This document shows positions 1 to 14,300 of a stretch of 64,000 nt of DNA, piece after piece; the stretch's first letter is position 1, and the number at the start of each line of letters is the position of its first letter. Source of the DNA: Lingula anatina (Eukaryota; Brachiopoda; Lingulata; Lingulida; Lingulidae); the NCBI RefSeq assembly GCF_001039355.2, contig NW_019776001.1, positions 23,195 to 87,194 on the forward strand, written 5' to 3'. The notes beneath the pieces were generated by a model. It did no database searches, had not been told where the DNA came from, and was given only the letters and a program-made list of their open reading frames with translations. Position numbers and translations under genes: made by a program.

Positions 1-2987
1 GGGGGGGGGGGGGGATCCTAGCTATATGAAACTTGCATGTGATTGTTTAGGATTCTAAACATTCAGGTGTCCTTCTAAGTGCATATTTTCCTTTTATTGG
101 TTCGTCAGTGGTCTGTTAATCATCATCTCTAGACCGTTTTTTGTTCATTAAACCTGTTTGGCCATCCAACTAGGTTGTTTTCACAAATAATATATAAAAA
201 AATAACAAACACCAGTCGATCTCATGCATTCTAGTGTGAAACAAGTGCTGAACTATAGCCTTGCCAATGCAATATACACATCGTAGCTGACAAACAACAA
301 TGGGGTTAAGATTGGACTGTACATTTTCATATATGTGCCTACATGTTACTGCAGTACAATTAAACCAAAGATTTTATGAGAACATGTGCATGCGTAAACA
401 TAGTGCCACACAACTGACCAACGGGGGAAATAATACAAGACATGTGCAGGGTATCAAGAAAGTCCCGTAACACTTAGGCTGTGTATCAGAATAATGTACA
501 GCTGTGTTTTGTTCTAATTCTGTACAATCAGATACAGAATGCCAGTGCTTTCATTTGTATTTGTATTTTGCGAGAATTTCAAGACTACCCTGCACATGTC
601 TTGTATTATTTTCAATGTTCAAATAAAATACACAAAAACTGCTATTTGTAAAATTTATGTCAAGGTGGGCTTATTGTGAGATAATATGCACTTACAAGGT
701 CAAGGTGAAGCTTTTTGTAAAGGTTATTATTATTATTATTATTATTACCTCCGCCAGCAAAATTATGTCTTGGTTCTGTCTGCCCGTCTGTCTGTCAGCA
801 TAATTGTGAAAAAAATTGTGAACGGACTTTTGTGCAAATTTCAGAAACCGTCGGGACTCGGGAGGTTACCAAGTAACGAACGATCAATCATTGGTGGTGG
901 TTAAACTTATTAAGTCTGTCTGCCTCTTTAGTTGTCTGTTAGAAACATTACAAAAGAAGTCATGGATGGATTTTCGTGAAATTTTCAGGCTGGGTCGGAA
1001 ATGGGCTAGATTTTGGAGATTATCTAATAATCATTATTAAGCGAATAATGAGAACTGAGCTGATAAGTTAGTTAATTAATAAATTATAATAATAATTATA
1101 ATTATATAATAATTATTTATCAATTATTAGGGAGCGATTGCCTTGGCGGAGGTCTTAGGTAAGCTTTCTACTTAATACTAACTTAATTAGTCTATGACAT
1201 TATAGCCGAGGTCATTGGCCATCGGAATTGGCATAGGATCAGAAAATCGCTTTTCAAAGTAATTTTCCGATCGCGCTTGATCCTTGCTTTGATAAACAAT
1301 ATATGCATGCAAGTTCATGTCAGGACTTCATCTTAGAAAAGAATATAAAGAAATAAAAATCAGAATCAATTAGTCTCTGGAAAAGAAGTCCAAAATTTCA
1401 TCTTTTTAAAGTCAAAACTATGTTTTGCGTTGGCTACAAAATGAACATCTGAAACCCGTTTGAAAAATTGGAACTACCATACAAAGATTGAATTTTTTTC
1501 TCGATGAATACTGCTTTATATCCATTTTCGCGATATTGTGTTTTGGGCATCAACAATTCCCGCCGAGTCGAGGCCGACTTCTCGCTATCCATGTGCAAAG
1601 CATGGTCCATCCAACACGGTCTTTACTCAACAGGATTGTTCTCTGCATTGCAGTTCACCTGTTGCCTCCCTCACTTCCAGCCGTCTGGCCTTTGGTCAGC
1701 CTTTTTCTGGTATACCCTCAACGAACCCCGTCATCATCATCAGGGGTTTATTACATTTTACCCTTAACACGTGTCCAAAGTAATCCATATTCATTTTTCT
1801 CATTTTGGAGCTAAATCTTCAATGGCATATGTGTATTTTTTTCAAATGGTTCGGGCTCGGGGAATTATACAATATGGTCCAGAAATCAACTATAAAAACA
1901 AGTATGTTTGAGAAGAAAAATCCTTTTTTGCGGGGGTAAGGCTTGCCAATATACATTAAAGACAGGAAATCGATTTTTTGGCCAGTGTCGTAATTTGTCC
2001 GATTCTTAGACCCCATTCCCATAGATTTTAGATCGATCTATCCCTGTGGGGAGTCTCACTAGATCACTGTCAGCTTAGCCGGCTTAAGCGTCTGTCCCGC
2101 CTACTGAAAGCTGTAAGGGGGTAATTAACTATGGTGCGCGCTCGGCTGACTGCAATTTAGCGTGAACCCCCAGGGAGTTAGGTCGATCTAAATCTAAATC
2201 TCTGGATAGATCTAAATCTCTGGGAATGCACCCTTACAGACACCGTCTCTTTTAATTGAACTGCTGTATACGATCTCTGAAGTGATGCATACACATAGCA
2301 TTGTTGTACACCATTTGCACTTATGTTATGTCATATATGCATTGGGGCGTATGTGTTACACAGAAAAACACCGTGTGGTCTGGTTGCTAATATCACCATC
2401 CTGTAACCTCTCTTATTACTAATTTTCATGACGCGGTTTAAGTCATTAGTTTGGAGTGTACTGAAGTCTACAATTTAAAAATATTTTTGTAGATTTATAT
2501 AACCTTTTCTTTGAATACGGATTACCATCAGAAATGCGCCGTGTGCATGAACTAAATATCCCTGAATGCATTACTAACAAGTTAATGCCCTGATACGATA
2601 CGATGGCAGTTCTGACGTTATGTATTTGCTCTAGAATATATACTGCGAATAAAATGCCATGCTTTTATCTGACGCCTAGCTATATGTTCAGCATTGTGCA
2701 CATTTTTGCATTTTCTTCACCCTTCTTTCATAGGTTAAGTCACAAGAAACAGCAATTAGTGAAAGGTTAGTTATTGGGAATCAGTGATTCTTACGGGAGT
2801 GGTTCTTATATTTTAGAGGAACCTGACAGAAATGTAAATTGGTTTCCTGTTTGATCATTTCTGTAGGGTTTTATTACTTGATTTGAAAACGTCCATTAAC
2901 TAAAGCCACTTTCAGAACGGTTTACGAAATGACGCAGATCAGTCATGTAATTGGATGTATGGTGTTTTGTGCCAACATACAACATTT
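1..2987. other. Upstream non-coding region
   Basis: The window begins with a run of 14 G. Apart from the MITE at 748-1152, I see no supported gene. Frames at 1488-1814 overlap on one strand in three frames and show no domain or splice support. Confidence 0.6.
748..1152. mobile_element. MITE-like element with CCTCCGCC termini
   Basis: CCTCCGCC at 748-755 and GGCGGAGG at 1145-1152 are inverted ends. The left end is flanked by a (TTA)n run. There is no convincing reading frame. A related 5' end, cacctccgtcaagggggtta, lies at 28527. Confidence 0.55.
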
Positions 2988-3925
2988 GTCAAAAAAGTTG
3001 TCCCACCTCCAGTTTTATGTGCTTTTATACACAAATGATCACATCACAGGTGTAAATTGTTATGAACAGTGATTTTTATTCCAGATATCATAACTGAATT
3101 GATTAATGGTACCAAAAATACAAAATGACCGTGATGACATCCATATTTTTAAAATATGTATTGAAATACCATTTATTCATATTTATGACACGTACTCCCC
3201 GATGTTTCGCTGAAATTTCCACATAGGTAAAGAAATGTCCATTAAATTGAAAAGACACCTTTAAACGTCACCAAATTTACACAGAATTAGAGTGTGCTCG
3301 TTAAAGGTCACTTGGCTAATATAGCGTGTGTGTCTACCGCGTACTGCAATTATCTCCTGCAGGCGGTCCAGCTTGCCTTCAACAAGGGTAACAATTCTGT
3401 TTTGTAGGATATTGTCCCATTCTTCATAAAGAGCTTTGCGGAGTTGGTCCAGATTATTAGGAGGAGAACCAACCTCTTGACAATCTGGACCAACTCCGCT
3501 CATCAGAAAGAATGGGACAATGTCCCACAAAACGGAATCGTTACCCTTGTTGAAGGCGAGCCACACCGCCTACAGGAGATAATTGCAGTACGTTATTAAA
3601 CAAGTGGCCTTTAAACGAGCACACCTTATTGCTAATTGTGTGTAAATTGGGTGACATATTGTGGGTTTTTTTCAATGTATAATGAATATTTCTTTACTTC
3701 TGTGGAAATCACTAAAACATCGGATTTAAGAGGGAACATGTTTTAAATCATGATAAATGGCATTAAATATAGGTTTCTTCACGGTCATTCTGCATTTTCT
3801 GTACGATTATTCATGCTAGTTATGATATCTGAAATATGAATCACTATTCATAACAAATTCTGTGCTGTGATCATTTAGAAATAAAAGCACAAGAAACTGG
3901 AGGTTGGACAACCTTTTAAACCAAA
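2988..3925. mobile_element. Foldback element made of two opposed Tc1/mariner ends
   Basis: The left arm (about 2988-3470) is repeated as its reverse complement at about 3480-3925, with a very short centre. Outer ends read 'aaaaagttgtcccacctccagttt' (left, in part) and its complement. The minus strand at 3261-3566 contains EEWDNILQNRIVTLVEGKLD and AVRGRHTRY, the C-terminus typical of Tc1-type transposases. Both arms carry this tail in opposite orientation. Confidence 0.8.
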
Positions 3926-6235
3926 GTTGTATAATAGGGGATATGTCATTTGAGAGGTCTGACATTTAAGACAATCTAAATTATGGCTCATCCTGTAATT
4001 GTTGTCACGATTATGTTTTATTGCCGGATACATTATGTACATCCCAGAAAGCGATGTGCCATGATCATTTTCAGGCACCAAATTACCGATCCACTGTTAC
4101 CACCGTTGCGCCAGACAGTTACTTAATGTTTGAGCTGATCGAATTAAGAGCAATAGCAACAAGTATTTTCGAGAAGAAATATGTTTCATTTATCTTTTTT
4201 ATTCATTTAACGGCTTCATAATGAAGTGACAAAATAAAATGCATTGGTACAAGACGGTATTTGTACTTTTTTCTTTTTTTTTTCTTTTGAAAAAGAAAAA
4301 CAACCTTGCCCTATGTTCAAGAAGTATATATGTATTGATGAGGCAGTGCATGGTTAGAACAGTGTGAACACAACCTAAGAACCCAACCTAAGCCGGATTA
4401 CAGCTTCCTCGGTTAATAAAGGAGTTCCTGTGAATATATCTACCTTTCGCAATTAACATCGATCTGCGCGTCAGACTGTCAGTGTGCTATAAGTTTGTGA
4501 CGATTTGCGCATGTTCTTTGAGGTGGTCAAATATCCCATGTTTGATTGTGCAATTTTCATGACGCATTGGCAGCTGAAACTGTAATTAGACGAACTTAAG
4601 GAGACGTTAAATTAACAGGCGAGAGGCGGAGATGGTTCAGATGGCGTTAAATTCCTAGACTGCAACAGAGTAACGAAGGCAGATTATATCAAGGATAGGC
4701 AAAATGGTATTATGTTTGTATCGGTCATCTCTTACCTACGCTGACCCCAGATTATACATGTAAGCAGCTCACAAACTTTGATCGCAGTGGATTTCAAAAC
4801 CCAAGGTATGTTTTCCTTAGCCAATACATTTTGTAGCCATTTATAAGTAGTATAATTTGTTGAACTGTATAAATACTATAAGCTTGAATATGAGTTTTAT
4901 TCTTTATTTCAACAATTCGATTTTGTCACGCAGATATTCCTTGTTAATGCAGAAATTGAAAAAGTCAGCTGTAGATCATGCAATCAAATATTTCCAATTG
5001 AACGATTTCATATTGAACAAAACTGTGCTTTAATTAATAGTGGTATTCGACAACCATTAGAGATGTTTTCAGTTGAGGTAATTACTCGATCTTTTCAATG
5101 GGAGAAAATTGTGAATTTTACAGATCTTTTATTTTTTAAAGTCATTTCTTTAAATTACAGCTAATTAGAAATTTAAAAAAATAAGAAGCAGGCTACTCTA
5201 TAGTTTTAGTCTATGCAGTGAAAGCTCCACAAATGCCAAACAGAGACATATGTTTGTGATAACAAAATTAAGAATCTGAAAGGTTGACGAGTTTTGCCCG
5301 ACCTGAAGATCGAGTACTTACTGTATATATCTCTCTTAAAGTAATGAAGTTTGTCACTTTCAGTTTCTCAAATGTAGCGATTTTTAAATGACCAGTCCAA
5401 TATATGGTCATCTTAACGTAAATATCAATATCTACAACGAGCAATATCATAAGTTTGAGTTAGAGTTGGTAAAAATGTTGTACGGTTCAGATCTGTTCTT
5501 CCAAAACATCTAAGAATCATTTAAAGGTACACTCCATGGGATTGAAAATGCCGAAAATGCTTAATTTTTCCATCCGCAGCTTCTTAAAAAATTACATACA
5601 CATTAAAAACGGTTTAAATCCTTAAATATTTTTTTCTGGGGCGTACCTGATGATGATTTTTCCATTGGAGCTTATAGGAAATTGGCTGCTGTTATAATGA
5701 CTGGTCAGTCATATAAGCTAAAATCAACCTTTATAAATTTTATCAAAGGTCAAATCCAAGTGCAGAGAGGGAAAAATCCATTTGGGCGGGAATTCTTATG
5801 ACGTGTACCTTTTAGTATTATAATTAAGACAATGCCTACATGAATGTATTTTCCAATGAATCTTTTCGGTCAAGAATTTAAACCTTTGATTCAGACCGAT
5901 TTTTAAAATGAACACATCCACTGCAAATAAGACGCTTTCTGTGGTATATGACATGTAATATGATAGTTAAAGCGGTGCTTTGTGAACACGTTTTTAATAC
6001 TAACCTTGAATATCTGTCATTCTTGACTCTGCCATGGGTGTTTAGTAACCTTTTGGGTCCCAACTGTATTTCATGACATTTCTTTGCTATCCAGGGTCGT
6101 GCGTTATTATTTTTTTCGGAGAAGAGTTAGCGAGGATTCTGCAAGTCTTAATCTTCTTACTGTTATTGCTGCTTTCAGACAACGAAGACTTATTTCGCAC
6201 AAGCACCAGGACATAATCGCCTTCAACAAGCAAAA
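3926..6235. other. 5' flank of the cyclase gene
   Basis: No supported gene. The transcription start is not identifiable. The 5' UTR probably includes part of 6084-6235, as the first coding exon has no visible acceptor that excludes it. Confidence 0.5.
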
Positions 6236-8290
6236 ATGGACCGTAGAAAGAACAAGGTGTCACCGATTCTCCAGGCGTCGGCATGCAACACGTCCCAGAG
6301 ATCATTGAGAGCCGGGGGGTTTCGCTTTGGTGCGGACAGTCCCGAATCGATGACCCACTCTCAGCTGGACTTGGCCATCATGGAGATGATGAACATTAAC
6401 CCCACAAGAACACCCTGGCAGATATGTGAAGGTAAGTACAGTTAATTATTACAAAATGGCGAATTAAGGATTTTTTGGGCGGTGGTTGTGGGGGATAAAG
6501 CATGTTGCTGAGCGATGCAGAGCAAATATTTTGTAGCAGACGACGACAATTTTACTGTAATATATTTGTTGGGAACAGGGATGAAATAAAATGCATGATA
6601 TTGTTACATTTTGCTTGATATGCTGTTCCACGAAAAGGTGATTTCTAAGAAGCTAGAGGGGCACGTGGCCTGAATCTGCCGTTTTCTAGTGTGTTTGTGC
6701 CGTAAATAATCCCTGAGATGACCAAAAAGCATGACAATACTATTCTGGGAGGTTTCTTTTTCATCAGCTGCAAAAACGGACTGGTAAGTCTGTGTCCCAG
6801 ATTTAAGCGATGTTTTAGTGTTATTTTCGGCTAAGAATAAAAAAGTTTATAATACACAGTAATGTTTGGATAGACAAAATTGTTTGTTATAATAAGAAAA
6901 ATCCTACCTCTTTCACATGAAAGCGCACCCATTGTAATCCAACGCCTAGTAATATAAATTTTTGACAGACTTTCTAAGCTGATCACCCACTGCTGTTACC
7001 CAGTATCGTGGGCGTGCAGATATCTATTTTCATTTTTTTTCTCGTCGTGTGCAAAATTTCAGTAGCAGCCAAGCCTCTATCTTCGCATTTTCTTGCTAAC
7101 CGAAACAGGGGTATATTGATTTTTTTCCTAATAATACAATAAATGTAAATAAGTTTGGCTGGTGTTCAAGAAATCGAGCAAATATTCTGTAAGCTGTTCC
7201 TGTTTTCTCCACATGGGATATATTAATCTACAAGGTCTGACCTGAAAATTCGTTTAGAAATGAACATGCTATTCTATTTTGGGAGTGTGAAATATTGGGT
7301 GTGTTATAAACCCCAAATTAATTGTCATGTTCCTACCACTAAACAAAAGAAAGAAAAGCTTGGAGATTGAGCTTTAAATAGTGAGTACTGCTCAGCAGAC
7401 GACACAAAAAAGGTCAAGGTCTAATTAGCCTTATCACTGGCAACAGATACCTTTCAATTGTTCCGCAAGGACAAATAGTTAAGCCTTTTACTGGTGACTT
7501 ACAAAAAATGGCACATTTTGTGTGGTTGACAGTCTTCAATATTCATAATTTTACTTTTTTTAATAAAACCTATGAACTCACAATTAAGGAAATGGTTTGA
7601 AACGATATCGAGGGACATCTCATAGAATATTTAGTACATTTCCTAGCCATTGTTCCGGTGATCAGACTTGATCACTTTCTTGAGATTTAACGAAAGACGG
7701 CATGCGGTTCTAGCGGAAACGCGGAATAATGTACCGGTGGCATTGTACAGGCAATAATATGATAATCAATAGTTGAACATAGACTTTAGGAAATGAGGCA
7801 CCACCGATTTAATAAACGGTCACATAAACAGCCTTATTGGTACCTTGCACCGTTATGATGTATTTCAACTCGGTCTTTCTGTAGCCTCTACTTGAGAAGA
7901 CACTTTATCATCACGTATTTCTAGTGTTTGTTTATTATGTTTTCTTCACCCAGGAACATGACCTTTGCACGCATTCTGTTTTGCCGATGAGACATATTTG
8001 ATGAAAACCTGTCAAATATATCTGTCAAAGAGTACCATTTGTTAAAGGCCCGATTTTATTGAGCTTGCTTAACAACATCTGGTCTAGTATGTTTTGTTGA
8101 TATACTCAAAAAAGACATGCTATCAGTAATCCCGCTTTTCGCCCAAAGTGTTGAAATGTATCGTTTAAATTTCAAGTAATTATCATTTTCTATTTATCTT
8201 TCATTTTAGATGAAACTGAGACGCAACCTTAGAGTTTTATTAAGATATATTAACTGCGATTATCATTGGTTTTCACTTTGCAGGGACTGT

Positions 8291-8326
<36 letters not shown>

Positions 8327-11300
8327 TAAAGAGCGTGTGTGTGTGTGTGTGTGTGTGTTAATGTGCACGCCACTGTTCCTAACAGTAAAGCATACTTTAG
8401 TTGATGTTTTCTATGTACCGTTAGGTAACCCAATAACGACCAAGGGAAAGCGACTGCAAATGGCTAAAATGCTGATGCTCACGCTGTTTCCTTGTCTAGT
8501 GCTTATGGGTATAACGGCAGGGATTTGGGGCCAAAGGATTGTCTCTTACGTAAAGGTGACAGCACTTCAACAGGCAAGTATGTGGCGTATTTTTACAGAA
8601 GGTCATATGGTGACGTCATTATATATCGAGTAACAAACCGCTAAGGATGTGTGACGTGTAATTTGTAAATTGATGATAAGACATTTTATACAAGAGAAGT
8701 TAATGACGAGTCTTGAATAATTCCACTGTGAAAATTGGATGATTGATTGGAAAAAGCGTTGTGGTAATATTTGTCTCGCATGCGTCAGTGTCTTTTATTT
8801 CTGTTCTAGACAATCGGGCAATGTATCAACGTTGAAAGATTTGTCAAAAACTTGCAAGATGAGAGAGATAAGAGTGTTCTCTATTTGAGCGAGATTGGTA
8901 GAGGTAAATAGCTTACCACAATATAATCCCCTCTTGGTTTGTATTACTTAACTGTTTTCATTAAATTAAATTTTTTTTAAATTAATTAATCAATTAAATG
9001 TGTTATTAATGTTGTGAACTGATTATTGATATCAATATGCCTGAATGTCATTTTTGTCATTTTTAAAGTAGTGAGTGTACCCAGATAGATACTACATGTA
9101 TATAAAACATTCAGGAATCTATTACTTTCATGACCAGTGTGAACATGAGAAGAGATGAAAAGACGAAAACAAAAGAAGGATGGCGGTTTAAGATACCAGT
9201 AGCTATGTTGAAAGAAAAAATTACTAATGTAGCCATGTGGACAGCACACCACAAAATACACCACAAAGTAAATAGTTAAAGTTAACACTCAAAGAAGGAG
9301 AGAGATATTAGATACGTTGAAGAATAACAGAAATTAAAATTATGGAAAAGCTGCAAGCAAACGTAGAAATTCTTAAATATCCATAAATGCCAAATCACAA
9401 TCACCGTAAACATGCCATCGTGGACCGTAATTTTTGTCCATAGAAAAGAACTCTATATAGGATATGGTAGTGTCAAAATTTCAAAGTAACTTTGATCATG
9501 TTGCATGTTTCAGACTGTTAGTGTTGTTTCCCTGTTGGCCCAGCTTCATTCAGGCACTTACTACTCTGTGGACAAATTTTACTCAGTGTCTAGACAAAAT
9601 CACAGCGCATATGCGCCATCTTTTTCCTATTCTCTATCCTAGCTGTATTAATTATACGTGTTGTGTAACAGAGTTGGATGTAAATCGGTGATGTCGGTTT
9701 CTGTTCGTCACCTCCCGATTTGAAAATAAGATTTTACTCCGAATGACCTCCGGCGTTATATGTGCCCAGCGGAAGATTTTCCTGCGAAAAAAATCCACAC
9801 TGCGAATTTTCTTGGGGTTTTAGGTTTCTTTTAGGAACTAGCAACCTTTGATCCTCCTTTCTTGACACTTAATTGCCATAACCAATGTGTAACCATTTTA
9901 AAAGGAGTGACTTATGTACATTATGTACTTCAAGTTTAAAAAAAAAACTAGTTTGAAACCTTAATATATCCTTTATAAAACACATTTTAAGATGCTCTGG
10001 CGGTTCGACGATGTGTTTGTTGTTTTTCATGATCTGTGTGTTTTTGTCATACCCCATAGTTTTCAACATTTGTAGTTTAGTCTTGAAGCAGTTTTTTCAC
10101 ATTTCCTAATCCCAAGTAGTAGGGTATTCTCAAACGAGAAAAAATAATAAACACAATTCCTATATGCTGTTTTATATTTGACCGCCTTCATATAATATAT
10201 AAAAATGCAGTAGTATCGAAGTAGCAAAGAAGCATTAACGCAGTAGTGGTGTGGAGCATACATGTATTTGCAGTAGAAATGCAGTATAGCCTACTGCAAT
10301 TCTACTCCAAAAAGTACGTAGGTTTGTACAGAGAGGAGCATTAATGCAGTAGATTAGCAGCATGATAGAAGCATGCTTCAAATATGCTAATTAGCTCCCA
10401 AATCGAAGCAGATTTGAGGCATGTTTGCAGTATGATTGCAGTAGTCTACTGCGTTTTCGTGCGGGATGCTAAATCCACATGAGATTTTTCAGCTTCTCTT
10501 TACTTATTTGTAATGTATTTTTGATAATAACACTACTACCCTTTTGAGGAATAATGAACAGATTTGATGCGCTTGCACTTTCCACAGGTATCAAACGTGA
10601 GCTTACAATGAACTGTCCTTTATGGCTATATTTTATCACGTGGTTAAGGCTAAGTAACTATGAACGCTAATATACTTATCTTTTTGGTTATAGGTGTACA
10701 GGGAAAAGGTGTGTTTTGCTGTTTTGTATTATCGGTTACCTTTCAAAACGTCTCATAGTCTGCAATTAGTTCCTTTGTAAATTGCTGTTGTTAATAGAAG
10801 TGGGCAACTTTGGCTTACTCGATTTTTGGATTTCTGAGTACCTTATAGCTTACAATAGCGTGTGTCAACAATGATGACTGCATTCCTTTTGTTTTATTGG
10901 GCAACTACAACTTACAATAAAGTGTGTCAACAGTGAAGCTTACTCATATTTTGGATTTCTGACAACCTTATTACTTACAATAGAGTGTGTCATCAATGAA
11001 ATAAGTTATATCAAAAATTCCTAGAGTTTAAGCTTATACATTTTGGGCAACTTTGTCTTACTCGATTTTTGGATTTCTGAGTACCTTATAGCTTAAAATA
11101 GAGCGTGGCAACAACGAAGACTGCATTTCCTTTGTTTGCCCAATAAAACAAAAGGAATGCAGTCATCATTGTTGACGCACTCTATTGTAAGCTATAAGGT
11201 ACTCAGAAATCCAAAGATGGAGTAAGCCAAAGTTGCCCACTTCTACAGTTGTTGATGGTCAGTAAATTGCATTTTGCTAGGTGGACGCTCTATTAGACAA

Positions 11301-14300
11301 GCTATGGCTGTGGTTGAGGTGAAAACTGCTAACTAAAAATCCCAAATCTCTTTTATTGCCATCTGTTTTGCATAGATGTTATGTAACCTGTTTTTGTTTC
11401 TATTTTTAATGTCCGTCTCACCATCGATGTTTTCAAATGTATCCAAAAATTGTATTTAAAATATCATTAAAAACCCCTTCGCAAATTAAATTTGGGTCAA
11501 GCGGTACCCAAATTAGTGAGAAAATAAAAGTCCAAAAAACATACAAAGTTGGCTCATAAATGTATACCAATTTTCTTTATTCATATATCTTACAAATGTA
11601 TACTGAAACAGAATAATGAGACTGGGCTGAAACCTCCACCATTAAAAAACAACTTACATTCTGCTGCAATGAAAGAATTATATCCATTGAGAACCAAAAA
11701 GGTCGGACCAAAGGTAAAATAAATTTAGGAAAAACATTTGTGTTGTAAATTAACACACTGCGGTGAAGCCATAGCGTGAAATATTTCTTTGAATGGCACA
11801 CTCTCGTTATTCTGTTGCTCATAACCGTAATAACCGGTTACTTTCCCTTATTTTCCATCTAACTCAATATTACAGACCCAAGGGCAAAACAAGAGCTCCT
11901 GAGCCAATATCCATTGACTGATAAAGCTTATGAAGACCTTCCGTTGTGGCCATTACGTGCACTAAGCAGCAAGTCACACTACCAGTCAAAGGAAGCCTTT
12001 TTGGCGTACCTGAATGAACACCGATATGAATTTTTTAGCCAGGGAAAAACCGAAAGGACTGAATTGGCGTTTTACACAGAGCACATCAACATGTTCCTAC
12101 AGTGGTTGTTCTCTCTGGCAGATGGCGTGAGTTAAGTTTGCATTATATTTAGCACTCTTTAAATGCAGGCTTCCCTTTTCCGCCAACTTCTGCTAACTTT
12201 GGACAGTTTAAATATTAATTAGCCCAACTACTCACATATAGCTCCATAAAGGGTGCCGGAGGAGACCAAAATTGAACAGAATTGTGCCAGAAATGTGATG
12301 TCATGTGGCGTCAAGTGGTGTAAGACGCGAAGCTAAGTGGTCATTTTTAGCTGGAGGTGAACGGGAGTAAAGACGTGGACTCGGAGAACAAAACAATTTT
12401 TCTAACAACACGTTTAGAACATTTATCTTTATGCATTTGGGGCAGAGAATACTTGTAGAAATAATAGGAGCATGATATGAAAACGTGTCACGGAATTTAA
12501 AGGGTGAAAAATAGTGTTTAATTTGCAGACAATTTGTTTGGAAATATATGCTGCATCGACCGCCAGCGCGACAAAGAGCGTCAAGGGAAAAGAATTCCCG
12601 GGAGGTTATTAATCATTGTCTTGTTGAATTTTTGCATGTATGCAATCTGTTATGCCCACATCCAAATATAATTTAGGTACCTTATGGTATGTGCTGCAAT
12701 TATGACGATGTTTTAGAGTCTTTGAAGGACCTTGTGAAAACCAGAAAGTAGTTCGCAACTGAAAACTGAACCGTACCGAGCCACAACTGCTGTGCAAAGA
12801 TGTATCTTTTTAAAAATATTGTGACAATTTTTAGACGTTTATATGTCCATCTGTCATGAAATTCCACACATATAATAATAACACTAATTTACCTATTACA
12901 CAAGGGTAGGCACTAATTAGTGACAAATGCCAAGACAAAGGTGACGTTCTGACAGCCTCTCATCTAGGCTAAAATTCACAAGTACTGGATTGGCATTTAA
13001 TGGTACTGGAGTATTTTACATCCAAGTGCTTGTCAAAATGGTCTTGACTAGCTTGCACTGTATTTACAACTACATGTAGAAGGAGTTTCTGTCATTTCTG
13101 ACAATGCCAGCATCTCAGTGTCTGGGTTTATCATCTTGCTGCAAGGGCACTGCTCGACTTGACTAGACATTTCCATACTACTGCACCTTTTTAAATCCCA
13201 ATAGCATAGAAAGAAAAATGTACAATAAAATTTGATGCATTCATCGGACGAGTATAACACTTCAATGGTGAAAGTAAGCCTTTCACTGATTAGATCTTCC
13301 CAAAAAGATGAAAAGAGAATTCAAGTGAGTCGATCACAAAGCTGACAGGAAATTGGGACTAGCTTAAGTCACTAATAATTGACATTATTATGCAATACTC
13401 AGTTGGAAAAGCGCGTCTGACAGGTAGATAAGATAAATCATGACCAGTTTCTCAAAGCTATTGATTGCTAGCCTGAGGTCTCTTTTGCTTGTGATTTTTA
13501 GCTCAGATAAGAGTCTGTCAGAACGTCACCTTTGTCTTGGCATTTGTCACTAATTAGTGTCTACCCTTGTGTAATAGGTAAATTAGTTTTATTATTATAT
13601 GTGTGGAATTTCATGACAGATGGACATATAAACGTCACAATATTTTAAAAAAGATACATCTTTGCACAGTAGTTGTGGCTCGGTACGGTTTAGTTTTCAG
13701 TTGCGAACTACTTTCTGGTTTTCACAAGGTCCTTCAAAGACTCTAAAACATCGTCATAATTGCAGCACATACCATAAGGTACCTAAATTATATTTAGATG
13801 TGGGCATAACAGATTGCATACATGCAAAAATTCAACATGACAATGATTAATAACATCCCGGGAATTCTTTTCCCTTGACGCTCTTTGTCGCGCTGGCGGT
13901 TGATGCAGCATATATTTCAAAACAAATTGTCTGCAATTAAGCACGATTTTTCACCCTTAAGTTCTGTGACACGTTTTCATAGCATGCTCCTATTATTTCT
14001 ACAAGTATTCTCTGCCCCAAATGCATAAAGATAAAATGTTATCTTACCGTGTTGTTAGAATAATTGCTTTTTTCTCTAAGCCCACGTCTTCATTCCCATT
14101 CACCTTCAGCTAAAAATGACCACTCAGCTTTACGTCTTACACCACTACACGTCACTTCCGCCACAATTCTGATCAATTCTGGTCTCCTCCGGTACCACTT
14201 AATATATATGTTTTTTTTTCCAAAGGTAATATACCTGTATATATTCATTTTCAATGTTGAATTTTTTGCTGGGCAACCTCTGAACTAATTTTTGACTCAG

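Noticed and set aside
1488-1814. Overlapping frames in all three plus-strand phases
   Set aside because: Three frames open together with no domain usually reflect low stop density, not coding. No splice or promoter support.
3261-3566. 101-codon minus-strand frame as a protein-coding gene
   Set aside because: It crosses the centre of a palindrome and reads into the opposite arm. Only the Tc1-type tail is meaningful, and it is part of a dead element.
12609-13850. A 62-codon frame present on the minus strand at 12609-12797 and on the plus strand at 13662-13850
   Set aside because: Its duplication is explained by the foldback arms. There is no domain, splice or start support, so it is not called a gene.
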